In this document: piece by piece, positions 1 to 6,589 of the stretch
Layout of the letters: each line of letters starts with the position of its first letter
Numbering within the stretch: the stretch's first letter is position 1
Origin: Gallionellaceae bacterium
GTDB lineage: Bacteria > Pseudomonadota > Gammaproteobacteria > Burkholderiales > Gallionellaceae
Direction: 5' to 3'
DNA length: 6,749 bases
NCBI GenBank assembly: GCA_947445045.1
Contig: CANFCA010000061.1
Location: 1 to 6,749, forward strand
Made by a program: the position numbers and the translations under genes
Notes under the pieces: generated by a model
The model's database searches: none
What the model saw: the letters and a program-made list of their open reading frames with translations, nothing else
What the model was told of the DNA's origin: nothing

Positions 1-431
1 CACTATCGGAACATGGCGCAACGAGCACTGCTGCGCGCTGGCTAGCCAAAAAGGAAAATGAGGCTGATTTGATAGGCGGCGTAAATATCGCTGTGAAAGA
101 CCCTTACCTCGCACGCACCTTACTTGATCTTTCCCAGACTGCCACCATCAGCGACAGCCTCAAGCTTGCCAAGCATGTTCTAAACAAACTTGGGGACATT
201 AACGACTTGCATCGTGGACAAGTAGAGCAAGCGGGATTTGCCGTGCTAAAATCGCCCGACATTCCTTCCATCTTGGTTGAGACTGCTTTTATCAGCAACC
301 CAAAAGAAGAAAAACGATTGAACGACAATGGCTATCAAATGAAACTGGCAAACGCAATTTTGAGTGGCATCAAACGCTACTTCGCACAGAATCCTGCGTT
401 GTCAAAACCCAAAGTCGCGCAAATTAACTAA
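1..431 (+). CDS. N-acetylmuramoyl-L-alanine amidase, Amidase_3 family (5'-truncated by window edge)
   Basis: Periplasmic zinc amidase that cuts the bond between N-acetylmuramic acid and L-alanine in murein, freeing stem peptides during daughter-cell separation. The gene enters from the left edge; the frame starts at base 3 and gives 142 residues to a TAA stop. Visible landmarks are the LSEHGATSTAARWLAKKEN block, the DLIGGV segment, and SILVETAFISNP, whose Glu (fragment residue 93) matches the catalytic Glu of AmiA/AmiC. In this family the His/Glu/His zinc ligands lie upstream, outside the window, as would a signal peptide and AMIN domain. After the domain comes a short tail (about 15 residues) with no LysM repeat. 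The internal TTG at 69 is not the real start, because the homologous frame continues upstream of it. It most resembles AmiC, but AmiA/B/C cannot be told apart without the N-terminus. The ankyrin gene follows after 14 bases. Confidence 0.93.
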   Translation, partial: LSEHGATSTAARWLAKKENEADLIGGVNIAVKDPYLARTLLDLSQTATISDSLKLAKHVLNKLGDINDLHRGQVEQAGFAVLKSPDIPSILVETAFISNPKEEKRLNDNGYQMKLANAILSGIKRYFAQNPALSKPKVAQIN

Positions 432-445
432 GGTATCGAATCTAC

Positions 446-1399
446 ATGAATGAACGTTTACTTAAAATACTTGGCGGAGAAACAAAGTTTTACCCTACCA
501 AGCTGGAAGCGGGCTACCCACGCGTGTTTAACAACATCATGTTGTATTGGGATACGCCCGAAATTGATAGCTATCTAAATGGATTGATGGTGACAGATCG
601 CGAAGATCGCGCAGGCTTTCCACCTGAAGTTGCGGCTGAAATTATGCGCTTGAGTTTGGTACATGCCAGCCAACATCCAAACAGTGGAAAGGATGTATGG
701 CAGGTTGATACGGGGAAGTTTGCCAGTTACAAACCGCAGGGTGCGATTGTGATCTCTGAAGACTGGAAGCCCCTTCCGCCTGCAACCAAACAAGCCATCG
801 AAAATTTTGGCGTACCGTGTTCTGCTAAGGGCTTTCACCAAGCAGTAGAAACAGGTAATCGTCAGGTTGTTGCACTATTTCTAAGTGCACGGGTCAACAC
901 CGAAATTGCCAACGATCAAGGCTGGACACCATTGATGATCGCCGCAATCAAAGGTCATACTTTAATTTCCACTCAGCTCCTCCAACATCAAGCTAACATT
1001 CGCGCCCGTGACTTATTGGGCAACACGGCATTACATTGGGCAGTCGAAGTTGGTCAAGCAGAAACCGTCAAGTTACTGATCGAAAATCATGCGGAAATTG
1101 ATACGCTCAACAATGATGGTTTAAGCCCTTTGCTGCAAGCCACCATCCGACGCGATTTAGGCATCGTGCTAACACTGTTGGATAAGGGCGTAAACGTCAA
1201 TCAGGTATCCACGAATGGCGGAACTGCGCTGCATACTGCAGCAGGTAATGGCTACACCGAAATCGTCAGAGCACTACTACATGACTCCGCCGATCCGCGC
1301 ATCAAGAACCATGATGGCGATACGCCATTGATGCTGGCAGAAAAATTTGGTCACACTGCTGTAGTTAAATTATTAACACCGAAAGCGGCTGGACAGTAA
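446..1399 (+). CDS. Ankyrin-repeat protein with an unassigned N-terminal region
   Basis: A 317-residue soluble protein, exact function unknown. No signal peptide or membrane segment is visible, so it is probably cytoplasmic. Residues 1-125 form a region I do not recognise, containing LYWDTPEIDSYLNGL, FPPEVAAEIMRLSLVHASQ and a KDVWQVDTGKFASY stretch. Residues about 127-317 are ankyrin repeats of 33-residue period: degenerate at 127-157, then 158-190 (GWTPLMIAA), 191-223 (GNTALHWAV), 224-256 (GLSPLLQAT), 257-289 (GGTALHTAA) and 290-317 (GDTPLMLAE, serving as C-cap). Ankyrin repeats normally bind proteins, so a scaffolding or regulatory role is the inference. ATG at 446 is the first in-frame start. 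A weak AAGG overlapping the amidase stop lies about 12 bases upstream, which suggests coupling to that gene. The stop directly abuts the cysM stop on the other strand. The ankyrin assignment is firm; any role in cell-wall work rests on adjacency alone. Confidence 0.9.
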   Translation: MNERLLKILGGETKFYPTKLEAGYPRVFNNIMLYWDTPEIDSYLNGLMVTDREDRAGFPPEVAAEIMRLSLVHASQHPNSGKDVWQVDTGKFASYKPQGAIVISEDWKPLPPATKQAIENFGVPCSAKGFHQAVETGNRQVVALFLSARVNTEIANDQGWTPLMIAAIKGHTLISTQLLQHQANIRARDLLGNTALHWAVEVGQAETVKLLIENHAEIDTLNNDGLSPLLQATIRRDLGIVLTLLDKGVNVNQVSTNGGTALHTAAGNGYTEIVRALLHDSADPRIKNHDGDTPLMLAEKFGHTAVVKLLTPKAAGQ

Positions 1400-2287
1400 T
1401 TAATCTGGAAACACACCCGTCGATAAATAGCGATCACCGCGATCACACACAATAAAAGCAATCACCGCATTCTCAACTTGTTGCGAAATACGCAGAGCAA
1501 CACTTAGTGCGCCACCCGAAGAAATTCCGCAGAAGATACCTTCTTCGCATGCCAAACGGCGTGTCATTTCTTCGGCATTTTTCTGGCTCACATACTCCAA
1601 GCGATCAACATTTTTGCCACTGTAAATTTTTGGCAAATACGCCTCTGACCATTTGCGAATACCGGGAATTTGCGCACCTTCTTCAGGCTGCACGCCGATG
1701 ATTTGAATGTTTGAATTTTGTTCTTTGAAAAAACGCGAGCAACCCATAATTGTTCCAGTTGTGCCCATGCTGCTAATGAAGTGGCTGAGCTTGCCTTGTG
1801 TATCGCGCCAAATTTCTGGCGCAGTCCCTTCATAATGTGCGAGGGGATTATCAGGATTGGCGAACTGATCGAGAATAATTCCCCTGCCTGCAGCGCATAA
1901 TTTCTCAGCGGTATCACGCGCCAACTCCATGCTGCCTTCTTTAGCAGTCAAAACCAATTCTGCACCAAAGGCACGCATGGTTTGTTTGCGCTCCACTGTC
2001 TGATTTTCTGGCATTACCAAAATCATGTTGTAACCGCGCATCGCCGCTGCCATCGCCAGCGCGATGCCGGTGTTACCACTGGTCGCCTCAATCAGCGTAT
2101 CACCCGGCTTAATGTCACCTCGCGCCTCTGCACGCACAATCATCGACAACGCAGGGCGGTCCTTCACCGAACCCGCCGGATTATTGCCTTCCAGCTTGGC
2201 GAGCAGCACATTGCTGGTATCGCCCGGAATACGCTTCAACCGCACAAGTGGTGTGTTACCGACGAAATTTTCTATGGATGGGTACAT
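1400..2287 (-). CDS. cysM: Cysteine synthase B (O-acetylserine sulfhydrylase, CysM type)
   Basis: PLP enzyme joining O-acetyl-L-serine with sulfide to give cysteine, or with thiosulfate to give S-sulfocysteine; cytoplasmic. It has 295 residues against about 303 in E. coli CysM, ending soon after the GVF motif. The PLP lysine is K42 in NNPAGSVKDRPAL. The substrate loop TSGNTG is at 69-74, the phosphate-binding GTTGT at about 175-179, and GISSGG at 254-259. CysM rather than CysK is indicated by PENQTVERKQTMRAFGAELVL and by the C-terminal CDRGDRYLSTGVF. ATG at 2287 fits the N-terminus of the family. It lies 3 bases after the hldD stop, with only a distant AAGGG (2301-2305) as ribosome site, so translation probably depends on coupling. 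No other sulfur-assimilation gene is nearby, so it appears to be the last gene of the LPS operon. The thiosulfate activity is family knowledge, not shown here. Confidence 0.96.
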   Translation of the reverse strand: MYPSIENFVGNTPLVRLKRIPGDTSNVLLAKLEGNNPAGSVKDRPALSMIVRAEARGDIKPGDTLIEATSGNTGIALAMAAAMRGYNMILVMPENQTVERKQTMRAFGAELVLTAKEGSMELARDTAEKLCAAGRGIILDQFANPDNPLAHYEGTAPEIWRDTQGKLSHFISSMGTTGTIMGCSRFFKEQNSNIQIIGVQPEEGAQIPGIRKWSEAYLPKIYSGKNVDRLEYVSQKNAEEMTRRLACEEGIFCGISSGGALSVALRISQQVENAVIAFIVCDRGDRYLSTGVFPD

Positions 2288-2290
2288 ATA

Positions 2291-3289
2291 TCAAGAAGTG
2301 CCCTTAAGCAAACACTCAACATACCTCGCCGTACCTTGCTCAACGGTGAGGAATGCCTCAACATAACCACTGCTGCGCAACGCGCTGATGTCAGCTTGTG
2401 TAAAGCTTTGATACTTTCCTTTGAGCACTTCAGGGAACGGGATGTAGCTGAGTATGCCTTGTTGATGCAGCTCGGCTAAGCCTAACGCAGGTTTATTTTC
2501 GGCGGTGCGCAAAGTATTGATGGTTGCCACAGCCACGTCGTTAAAGCTTTGCGCTTGACCAGTACCCAGATTGAAGATGCCGGATTTATTAGGGTTATCG
2601 AGGAAATACATATTCACTTTGACCACGTCTTCGATAGAGACGAAATCGCGTAGTTGCCCGCCGTTGGCGTAGCCATCGCAACCTTCAAATAATTTTACTT
2701 TGCCATCGGAGCGATACTGATTGAAGAAATGGTAAGCCACCGAAGCCATGCGTCCTTTGTGTTGCTCGCGTGCGCCATACACATTGAAGTAGCGTAAGCC
2801 GACGATTTGCGCACTGCGCTTATTAAAACGACGACGCACGATTTGGTCAAACAAAAACTTGGAATAGGCATACACGTTCAGCGGCGATTCATATTCACGG
2901 CTTTCCTTGAACACGCCACCTCCGCCATATACCGAGGCAGACGAGGCATACAACAAAGGAATTTCCTCACTTTGACAGTAATTCAACAACTCCAACGTAT
3001 AACGGTAATTGTTTTCCATCATGTAACGACCATCGGTTTCCATGGTGTCGGAACACGCGCCTTGATGCAGCACGGCAGTCACTAAACCATCGAAAAAGCC
3101 TTCCTGTAATTTTTTCAGGAAATCTTCTTTGTCGAGGTAATCAGCGATTTCGCAATCGACCAAATTTTTGAATTTGTCGGCCTTCTTGAAATTATCGACT
3201 GCGATGATGTTGTTCTCGCCGCGCTCGTTGAGTGCTTTGACCAAGTTTGAACCAATGAACCCTGCTGCGCCAGTAACGATGTAGTACAT
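2291..3289 (-). CDS. hldD: ADP-L-glycero-D-manno-heptose 6-epimerase
   Basis: Converts ADP-D-glycero-beta-D-manno-heptose to the L-glycero form, the last step in making the heptose donor for the LPS inner core; cytoplasmic. The product is an extended short-chain dehydrogenase/reductase of 332 residues (E. coli HldD about 310). The Rossmann motif TGAAGFIG is at 6-13, and a SSASVYGG segment supplies the catalytic Ser region. The YxxxK pair is Y140/K144 within [11 protein letters not shown], followed by LRYFNVYG and [12 protein letters not shown]. The C-terminal part has [18 protein letters not shown], typical of HldD. The extra length lies mainly in a [12 protein letters not shown] loop and in a [16 protein letters not shown] insertion near residue 260. 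ATG at 3289 directly precedes the Rossmann strand and has a strong AGGGAG site 7 bases upstream, inside a REP-like repeat. It sits directly after the heptose kinase gene, which acts earlier in the same pathway. Confidence 0.97.
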   Translation of the reverse strand: MYYIVTGAAGFIGSNLVKALNERGENNIIAVDNFKKADKFKNLVDCEIADYLDKEDFLKKLQEGFFDGLVTAVLHQGACSDTMETDGRYMMENNYRYTLELLNYCQSEEIPLLYASSASVYGGGGVFKESREYESPLNVYAYSKFLFDQIVRRRFNKRSAQIVGLRYFNVYGAREQHKGRMASVAYHFFNQYRSDGKVKLFEGCDGYANGGQLRDFVSIEDVVKVNMYFLDNPNKSGIFNLGTGQAQSFNDVAVATINTLRTAENKPALGLAELHQQGILSYIPFPEVLKGKYQSFTQADISALRSSGYVEAFLTVEQGTARYVECLLKGTS

Positions 3290-3291
3290 AA

Positions 3292-3327
3292 CCCCTCTCC
3301 CTAACCCTCTCCCGCAAGGGGAGAGGG
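3292..3327. repeat. REP-like palindromic repeat (CCCTCTCCC arms) between rfaE1 and hldD
   Basis: Three arms are visible: CCCTCTCCC at 3293-3301, the same nine bases at 3305-3313, and their reverse complement GGGAGAGGG at 3319-3327. The second and third arms form a 9-bp perfect stem (10 with the A3304/T3328 pair) around a 5-base GCAAG loop. From memory, repeats of the type CCCTCTCCC-GCAAG-GGGAGAGGG recur between genes in many proteobacterial chromosomes. The element nearly fills the 42-base gap. There is no T-run after the stem on either strand, so it does not look like an intrinsic terminator; a role in mRNA stability is possible. Confidence 0.8.
3297..3302 (-). promoter_or_regulatory. hldD ribosome binding site supplied by the REP-like repeat
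   Basis: On the minus strand AGGGAG lies 7 bases before the hldD ATG, in the context GGGAGAGGGGTT-ATG. It is the outer repeat arm (3293-3301). In the transcript the proximal arm at 3319-3327 comes first and can pair with either the middle arm (site free) or this arm (site hidden). Whether it does both in the cell is inference. Confidence 0.6.
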
Positions 3328-3331
3328 TATA

Positions 3332-4276
3332 TTAGATGCCCATATCCTGAATAATCTCCTCACGGCTAACCACTGCCGTCCCCAGCTTACCTACCACGAT
3401 ACCCGCCGCACGATTGGCGATACGCATCGCATCCGGCAACGCCGCACCACTCGCCAACATCACTGCCAGCGTGGCAATCACGGTATCGCCTGCGCCACTG
3501 ACATCAAACACTTCACGCGTGTGCGTGGGTTCGTGCAACACTTCATTATTCGCATGATACAAACTCATACCGTCTTCACTGCGCGTCACTAGCAAAGCTT
3601 CGAGTTGCAACTCAACGCGTAACTTCTCAGCTTTGCTATTCAGTTCGGATTCATTTTGCCAACTCCCTGCCACTTCGCGGAACTCGCTACGGTTAGGCGT
3701 GAGCAATGTCGCACCCGCATAACGAGCGTAATCGTCACCCTTGGGATCAACTAAAACTGGCTTGCCCATACTGCGCGCCAAGCGAATCATTTCGGCAATA
3801 TGCGTTAAACCACCCTTGCCGTAGTCCGACAAAATCACCACATCCGCTAACGGTAATTGCGCGCGAAAATCTTCCAACGCGGCGTACAACACTTCATGAC
3901 TAGGGGGCGTTTCAAAATCAATACGCAGCAATTGCTGATGACGTGCAATAGCGCGCAGCTTGATGATGGTAGAAACACTGTTATCACGATGCAGCAACGC
4001 AGTGAGGTTCGTGTCTTCGCTCAATAACTTCTCTAAGCACTGCCCCGCTTCATCTGCACCCACCACTGAAAGTAAAGTGACTTGCGCACCCAGCGCTGAA
4101 ATATTCCGCGCGACGTTGGCTGCACCTCCCGGACGTTCTTCAACACGGCTGACTTTCAACACTGCTACGGGTGCTTCCGGCGAGATACGATTCACGTCAC
4201 CGAACCAGTAACGATCTAACATCACGTCACCCACCACCAATACTTTTGCCGCTGAAAATGTTGGCAACACACTCAT
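3332..4276 (-). CDS. rfaE1: D-glycero-beta-D-manno-heptose-7-phosphate kinase (kinase-only form of HldE)
   Basis: Phosphorylates D-glycero-beta-D-manno-heptose 7-phosphate at C1 with ATP, giving the 1,7-bisphosphate on the way to ADP-heptose; cytoplasmic. It is a PfkB/ribokinase-fold protein of 314 residues. Motifs in order are [21 protein letters not shown] near the N-terminus (residues 15-34), [11 protein letters not shown] at 48-58, [10 protein letters not shown] at about 113-122, SDYGKGG at 150-156, VDPKG at 176-180, and the PfkB signature DVSGAGDT at 258-265 with D264 as the expected catalytic base. E. coli HldE is about 477 residues because an adenylyltransferase domain follows the kinase; here the frame stops right after the kinase, so that step needs a separate gene (HldC) not in this window. 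ATG at 4276 overlaps the pyrF TGA as ATGA, and a good GGAG site sits 7 bases upstream (4284-4287), pointing to translational coupling. Confidence 0.95.
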   Translation of the reverse strand: MSVLPTFSAAKVLVVGDVMLDRYWFGDVNRISPEAPVAVLKVSRVEERPGGAANVARNISALGAQVTLLSVVGADEAGQCLEKLLSEDTNLTALLHRDNSVSTIIKLRAIARHQQLLRIDFETPPSHEVLYAALEDFRAQLPLADVVILSDYGKGGLTHIAEMIRLARSMGKPVLVDPKGDDYARYAGATLLTPNRSEFREVAGSWQNESELNSKAEKLRVELQLEALLVTRSEDGMSLYHANNEVLHEPTHTREVFDVSGAGDTVIATLAVMLASGAALPDAMRIANRAAGIVVGKLGTAVVSREEIIQDMGI

Positions 4277-4974
4277 AAAACCACTCCAATTTCTTTGTTG
4301 ATATTTAGTAATGCCTGCAAGGGATCTGACGCTTGCGTGATAGGTCGCCCTATCACCAAATAGTTAGAGCCTGCTTGCAGTGCGGCTTGCGGGGACATCA
4401 CTCGCGACTGGTCATCCAAGCTAGCTTGTGCGGGACGTATGCCCGGTGTGACTAAAATAAATTCAGTGCCACAATTTTTTCTCAGCATCGCGGCTTCTTG
4501 CGCGGAACACACCACGCCACTTAAACCACAATTACGCGTTAACGTGGCAAGACGCAATACCATTTCAGCAGGCGTTGCTTGAATGCCAATGTCAGCGAGG
4601 TCTTCCTGCGCCATGCTGGTAAGCATAGTCACAGCTATAAGCTTAGGTGGCTTACTGGCATTCACAATTGCATCAGCAGCAGCCGTTAACATTTTTCGTC
4701 CACCTAACGCATGCACGTTCACCATCCACACACCCAGTTCCGCTGCGGCTTTGCAGGCTTGGGCTGTGGTGTTGGGGATGTCGTGAAATTTCAAATCCAA
4801 AAAAATCTCAAAGCCGTGCTGCATGAGTTTTTCCAATACCGCCGGTCCTGCGGCAGTAAATAATTCCTTACCCACTTTTAAGCGACATAGCTCTGGCTGC
4901 AAGCGTTCAGCCAATGCTAGCGCAGGGGCGGCGGTTGAGTAGTCCAGCGCGATAATTATTTTTGGATCGTTCAT
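4273..4974 (-). CDS. pyrF: Orotidine 5'-phosphate decarboxylase
   Basis: Decarboxylates orotidine 5'-phosphate to UMP, the last step of de novo pyrimidine synthesis; cytoplasmic TIM barrel. It has 233 residues from ATG at 4974 (E. coli PyrF 245). Key residues are D11 in the first strand, K33 in RLKVGKELF, the catalytic D60-K62-D65 cluster in [10 protein letters not shown], the phosphate-loop motif TPGIRP at 176-181, and GRPIT at 209-213 with R210 expected to hold the phosphate. I chose the ATG because [12 protein letters not shown] is a natural N-terminus and AAGAAG lies 6 bases upstream. A GTG at 4998, directly after the lapB stop, would add eight residues (MTHCKKPI) and cannot be excluded. 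It overlaps the heptose kinase gene by four bases. UMP feeds the UDP-sugars used for lipid A and murein, a plausible reason for its place in an envelope operon. Confidence 0.95.
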   Translation of the reverse strand: MNDPKIIIALDYSTAAPALALAERLQPELCRLKVGKELFTAAGPAVLEKLMQHGFEIFLDLKFHDIPNTTAQACKAAAELGVWMVNVHALGGRKMLTAAADAIVNASKPPKLIAVTMLTSMAQEDLADIGIQATPAEMVLRLATLTRNCGLSGVVCSAQEAAMLRKNCGTEFILVTPGIRPAQASLDDQSRVMSPQAALQAGSNYLVIGRPITQASDPLQALLNINKEIGVVL

Positions 4975-4983
4975 AATGGGCTT

Positions 4984-5006
4984 CTTACAATGGGTCACTT
5001 ACAATG
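4984..5006. repeat. Short direct repeat (CTTACAATG, two copies, 14-base period) at the lapB/pyrF junction
   Basis: CTTACAATG occurs at 4984-4992 and again at 4998-5006. On the coding strand both copies read CATTGTAAG. One carries the lapB stop TAA (5001-4999); the other lies in the leader of pyrF between the alternative GTG start and the ATG start. The nine bases match exactly; the remaining five bases of each unit do not. It may be a remnant of a 14-base duplication or chance. Confidence 0.5.
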
Positions 5007-6180
5007 TTATGGTCATGCCAATTTCTTCGCTGCGCAATGGTGAGTAGCTATCCCACGCTTGGCACGCAGGACAATGCCAATAAAAAATTCGCGCGTTAAA
5101 ACCGCAGTTGGCGCAATGATGCATCGCCAAATTACGTGTGCGCTTGTGTACTAAATTTTTGACCAATTCAATATCGGCACGCTTATCTATTGTCACTTCT
5201 AACAAGCGCGCCTCCAGCAATTTATCCAAGCCCAACAAAGTTGGATTCCGCTCTAATTCATCCAGCACAAGTTGATAAGCCGCAGCAGGCCCTTCATTTT
5301 TTAGTACGCCATCAAATACCACATTCATCAAATCAATCGAGTGATATTTACTTAAATAATCACGCAATAAAACCATGCCATCCAGCTCGCGATTCAAACT
5401 GCGATACGCATTGAGTATGCTTTCTGCAACCAGTGGTAGATACTGCGGATTTTGTGTTTCGATGTTTTTCCAAGTAGTAATGGCGGCGTCTGGCTGATTC
5501 TCGTTCACCAGTAAAACGCCCAACATCATCGTGGCACGGACAGCTTGCGGATAGGCTTGCAATGCTTGCTGCAAATTTTCACGCGCAGCCACTACATTTC
5601 CTGCTGCGATTTTCTCAGCGGCTAGTTCGCAGTAAAAAAATGAAGTTTGCTTACTGTACGATTGCCCTGACACAACTGATAAACGCTGCGCCACGCTTAT
5701 CGCCTTCAACCAATCATGTTCTTTTTGAAATAACTCCAACAAAAATTCTAACGAAGGTTTGCCGTAAGGGGATTTTTCCAACTCTCGAAACAAGCTTTCA
5801 GCACGATCTAAAATACCCGCTTTCAAATAATCTTGCGCCAGTTCAAATATCGCCTGCTGGCGCTTTTCATCATCCAAATCTGCTCTGTCCACCAAGTTGT
5901 GATGCATACGCAACGCTCTATCCACCTCGCCACGACGGCGAAACAGGCTACCCAATGCAAAGTGCAACTCAACGGTTTGTGGATCAACTTTTACCACTTC
6001 GATGAAGGCTTCAATGGCTTTGTCTTGTTGTTCATTCAGTAAAAAATTCAGCCCTTGAAAATACGACTGCGGCAATGCATTCGATTCCGAAAGCAGCTTT
6101 TTAGTATCGACTCGCGCGGCCAACCAACCCATGCCGAAAAACACGGGGAAAATGATGAGCATCCAAAATTGAAATTCCAT
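4999..6180 (-). CDS. lapB: Lipopolysaccharide assembly protein B (YciM), TPR protein with rubredoxin-type zinc finger
   Basis: Inner-membrane adaptor on the cytoplasmic face. In E. coli it works with FtsH in degrading LpxC, which sets the rate of LPS synthesis, and interacts with the LPS signal protein PbgA/YejM. It has 393 residues (E. coli 389). Residues about 3-21 form one N-terminal membrane helix. TPR units follow, clearest at about 37-70 (NFLLNEQQDKAIEAFIEVVK), 71-104 (GSLFRRRGEVDRALRMH), 110-140 (DYLKAGILDRAESLFREL) and 214-247. The C-terminal metal-binding motif is CANC (C356, C359) and CPAC (C370, C373), with the family's FYWHCPACQAW segment. ATG at 6180 begins just before the membrane helix. 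No clear Shine-Dalgarno is seen, so translation may be weak or coupled to lapA 48 bases upstream. The short internal repeat at its 3' end is listed separately. Confidence 0.96.
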   Translation of the reverse strand: MEFQFWMLIIFPVFFGMGWLAARVDTKKLLSESNALPQSYFQGLNFLLNEQQDKAIEAFIEVVKVDPQTVELHFALGSLFRRRGEVDRALRMHHNLVDRADLDDEKRQQAIFELAQDYLKAGILDRAESLFRELEKSPYGKPSLEFLLELFQKEHDWLKAISVAQRLSVVSGQSYSKQTSFFYCELAAEKIAAGNVVAARENLQQALQAYPQAVRATMMLGVLLVNENQPDAAITTWKNIETQNPQYLPLVAESILNAYRSLNRELDGMVLLRDYLSKYHSIDLMNVVFDGVLKNEGPAAAYQLVLDELERNPTLLGLDKLLEARLLEVTIDKRADIELVKNLVHKRTRNLAMHHCANCGFNARIFYWHCPACQAWDSYSPLRSEEIGMTITL

Positions 6181-6228
6181 AATTGAATATAGTTGTCAGG
6201 AAGTTTGAATCGATGAAGATTTTTCGCT

Positions 6229-6489
6229 CTATTCATCTAGCTTATTGTTCGTTCTATCATTGCCTTGCAACCTCGCAATCTCACGGCGTTGCTGCAACAA
6301 ATTGGCAAACATCGCGACGATACCAATGACCACCCCCGCCGCAAAAAAAATCAGCAATACAATTGCCAGTGAGGTATGCCATTCATAACTTAAAAAATAA
6401 CGCAGCGTCACCGGTTGATCATTTTTCAATGCTAATCCAAGCAAGGCTAAAAATAGCACTGCGCGCAGCAACCAATTTAGATAACGCAT
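6229..6489 (-). CDS. lapA: Lipopolysaccharide assembly protein A, DUF1049/LapA-domain membrane protein
   Basis: Small inner-membrane protein that in E. coli acts with LapB in assembly of LPS; its biochemical role is poorly defined. It has 86 residues (E. coli LapA about 100). Two membrane helices are visible at about 5-21 (WLLRAVLFLALLGLAL) and 41-63 (LAIVLLIFFAAGVVIGIVAM), joined by a short loop with KNDQPVTLRYFL, a typical segment of the family. A polar, likely coiled-coil cytoplasmic end follows (LLQQRREIARLQ). ATG at 6489 has an AGGTG site 7 bases upstream (6497-6501). The ihfB terminator lies between it and ihfB, so it probably starts the operon from its own promoter. Identification rests on the helix pattern, the loop and its position between ihfB and lapB. 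Confidence 0.93.
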   Translation of the reverse strand: MRYLNWLLRAVLFLALLGLALKNDQPVTLRYFLSYEWHTSLAIVLLIFFAAGVVIGIVAMFANLLQQRREIARLQGNDRTNNKLDE

Positions 6490-6520
6490 TTACTTGCACC
6501 TAAAAAATCCGTGTAACGAT

Positions 6521-6550
6521 AACATAAAATACTAAAAAAAATGGCGGCAA
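6521..6550 (-). promoter_or_regulatory. Possible sigma70 promoter for the lapA operon
   Basis: On the minus strand TTGCCG (6550-6545) and TATGTT (6526-6521) stand 18 bases apart, each matching four of six consensus bases, about 30 bases before the lapA ATG. The -35 candidate lies inside the ihfB terminator stem. A promoter is expected here because of that terminator, but the match is weak and the T-rich run makes chance matches likely. Confidence 0.25.
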
Positions 6551-6571
6551 TACCTTACGATATGCCGCCAT
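6534..6571 (-). terminator. Rho-independent terminator of ihfB
   Basis: On the minus strand ATGGCGGCA (6571-6563) pairs perfectly with TGCCGCCAT (6549-6541) around a 13-base loop, and the stem runs straight into seven more T residues (6540-6534). It begins 18 bases after the ihfB stop. This is the standard form of an intrinsic terminator, and it separates ihfB from the lapA operon, perhaps with some read-through. Confidence 0.88.
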
Positions 6572-6589
6572 CACAACTACCTCAAAGCC

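Noticed and set aside
69..431. TTG at 69 as the true start of a 120-residue protein
   Set aside because: The same frame upstream encodes the conserved HGATSTAARWLA block of Amidase_3 proteins, so the gene is only cut off by the window edge.
1430..1446. GCGATCAC direct repeat near the cysM 3' end
   Set aside because: It encodes the conserved CDRGDRY motif, where two Asp-Arg pairs produce the repeat; coding constraint explains it.
1982..2479. 165-residue plus-strand open frame opposite cysM and hldD
   Set aside because: It is antisense to two well-identified enzymes, spans their junction, and its His/Arg-rich product is typical of a shadow frame.
6048..6236. 62-residue minus-strand open frame spanning the lapA/lapB gap
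   Set aside because: It runs in another frame through the start of lapB, whose membrane helix, TPR units and zinc finger are clear. The short frame has no recognisable domain.
6212..6237. GATGAA/TTCATC inverted repeat at the end of lapA
   Set aside because: Only six base pairs, AT-rich, with a 14-base loop and no T-run; expected by chance and not called a terminator.
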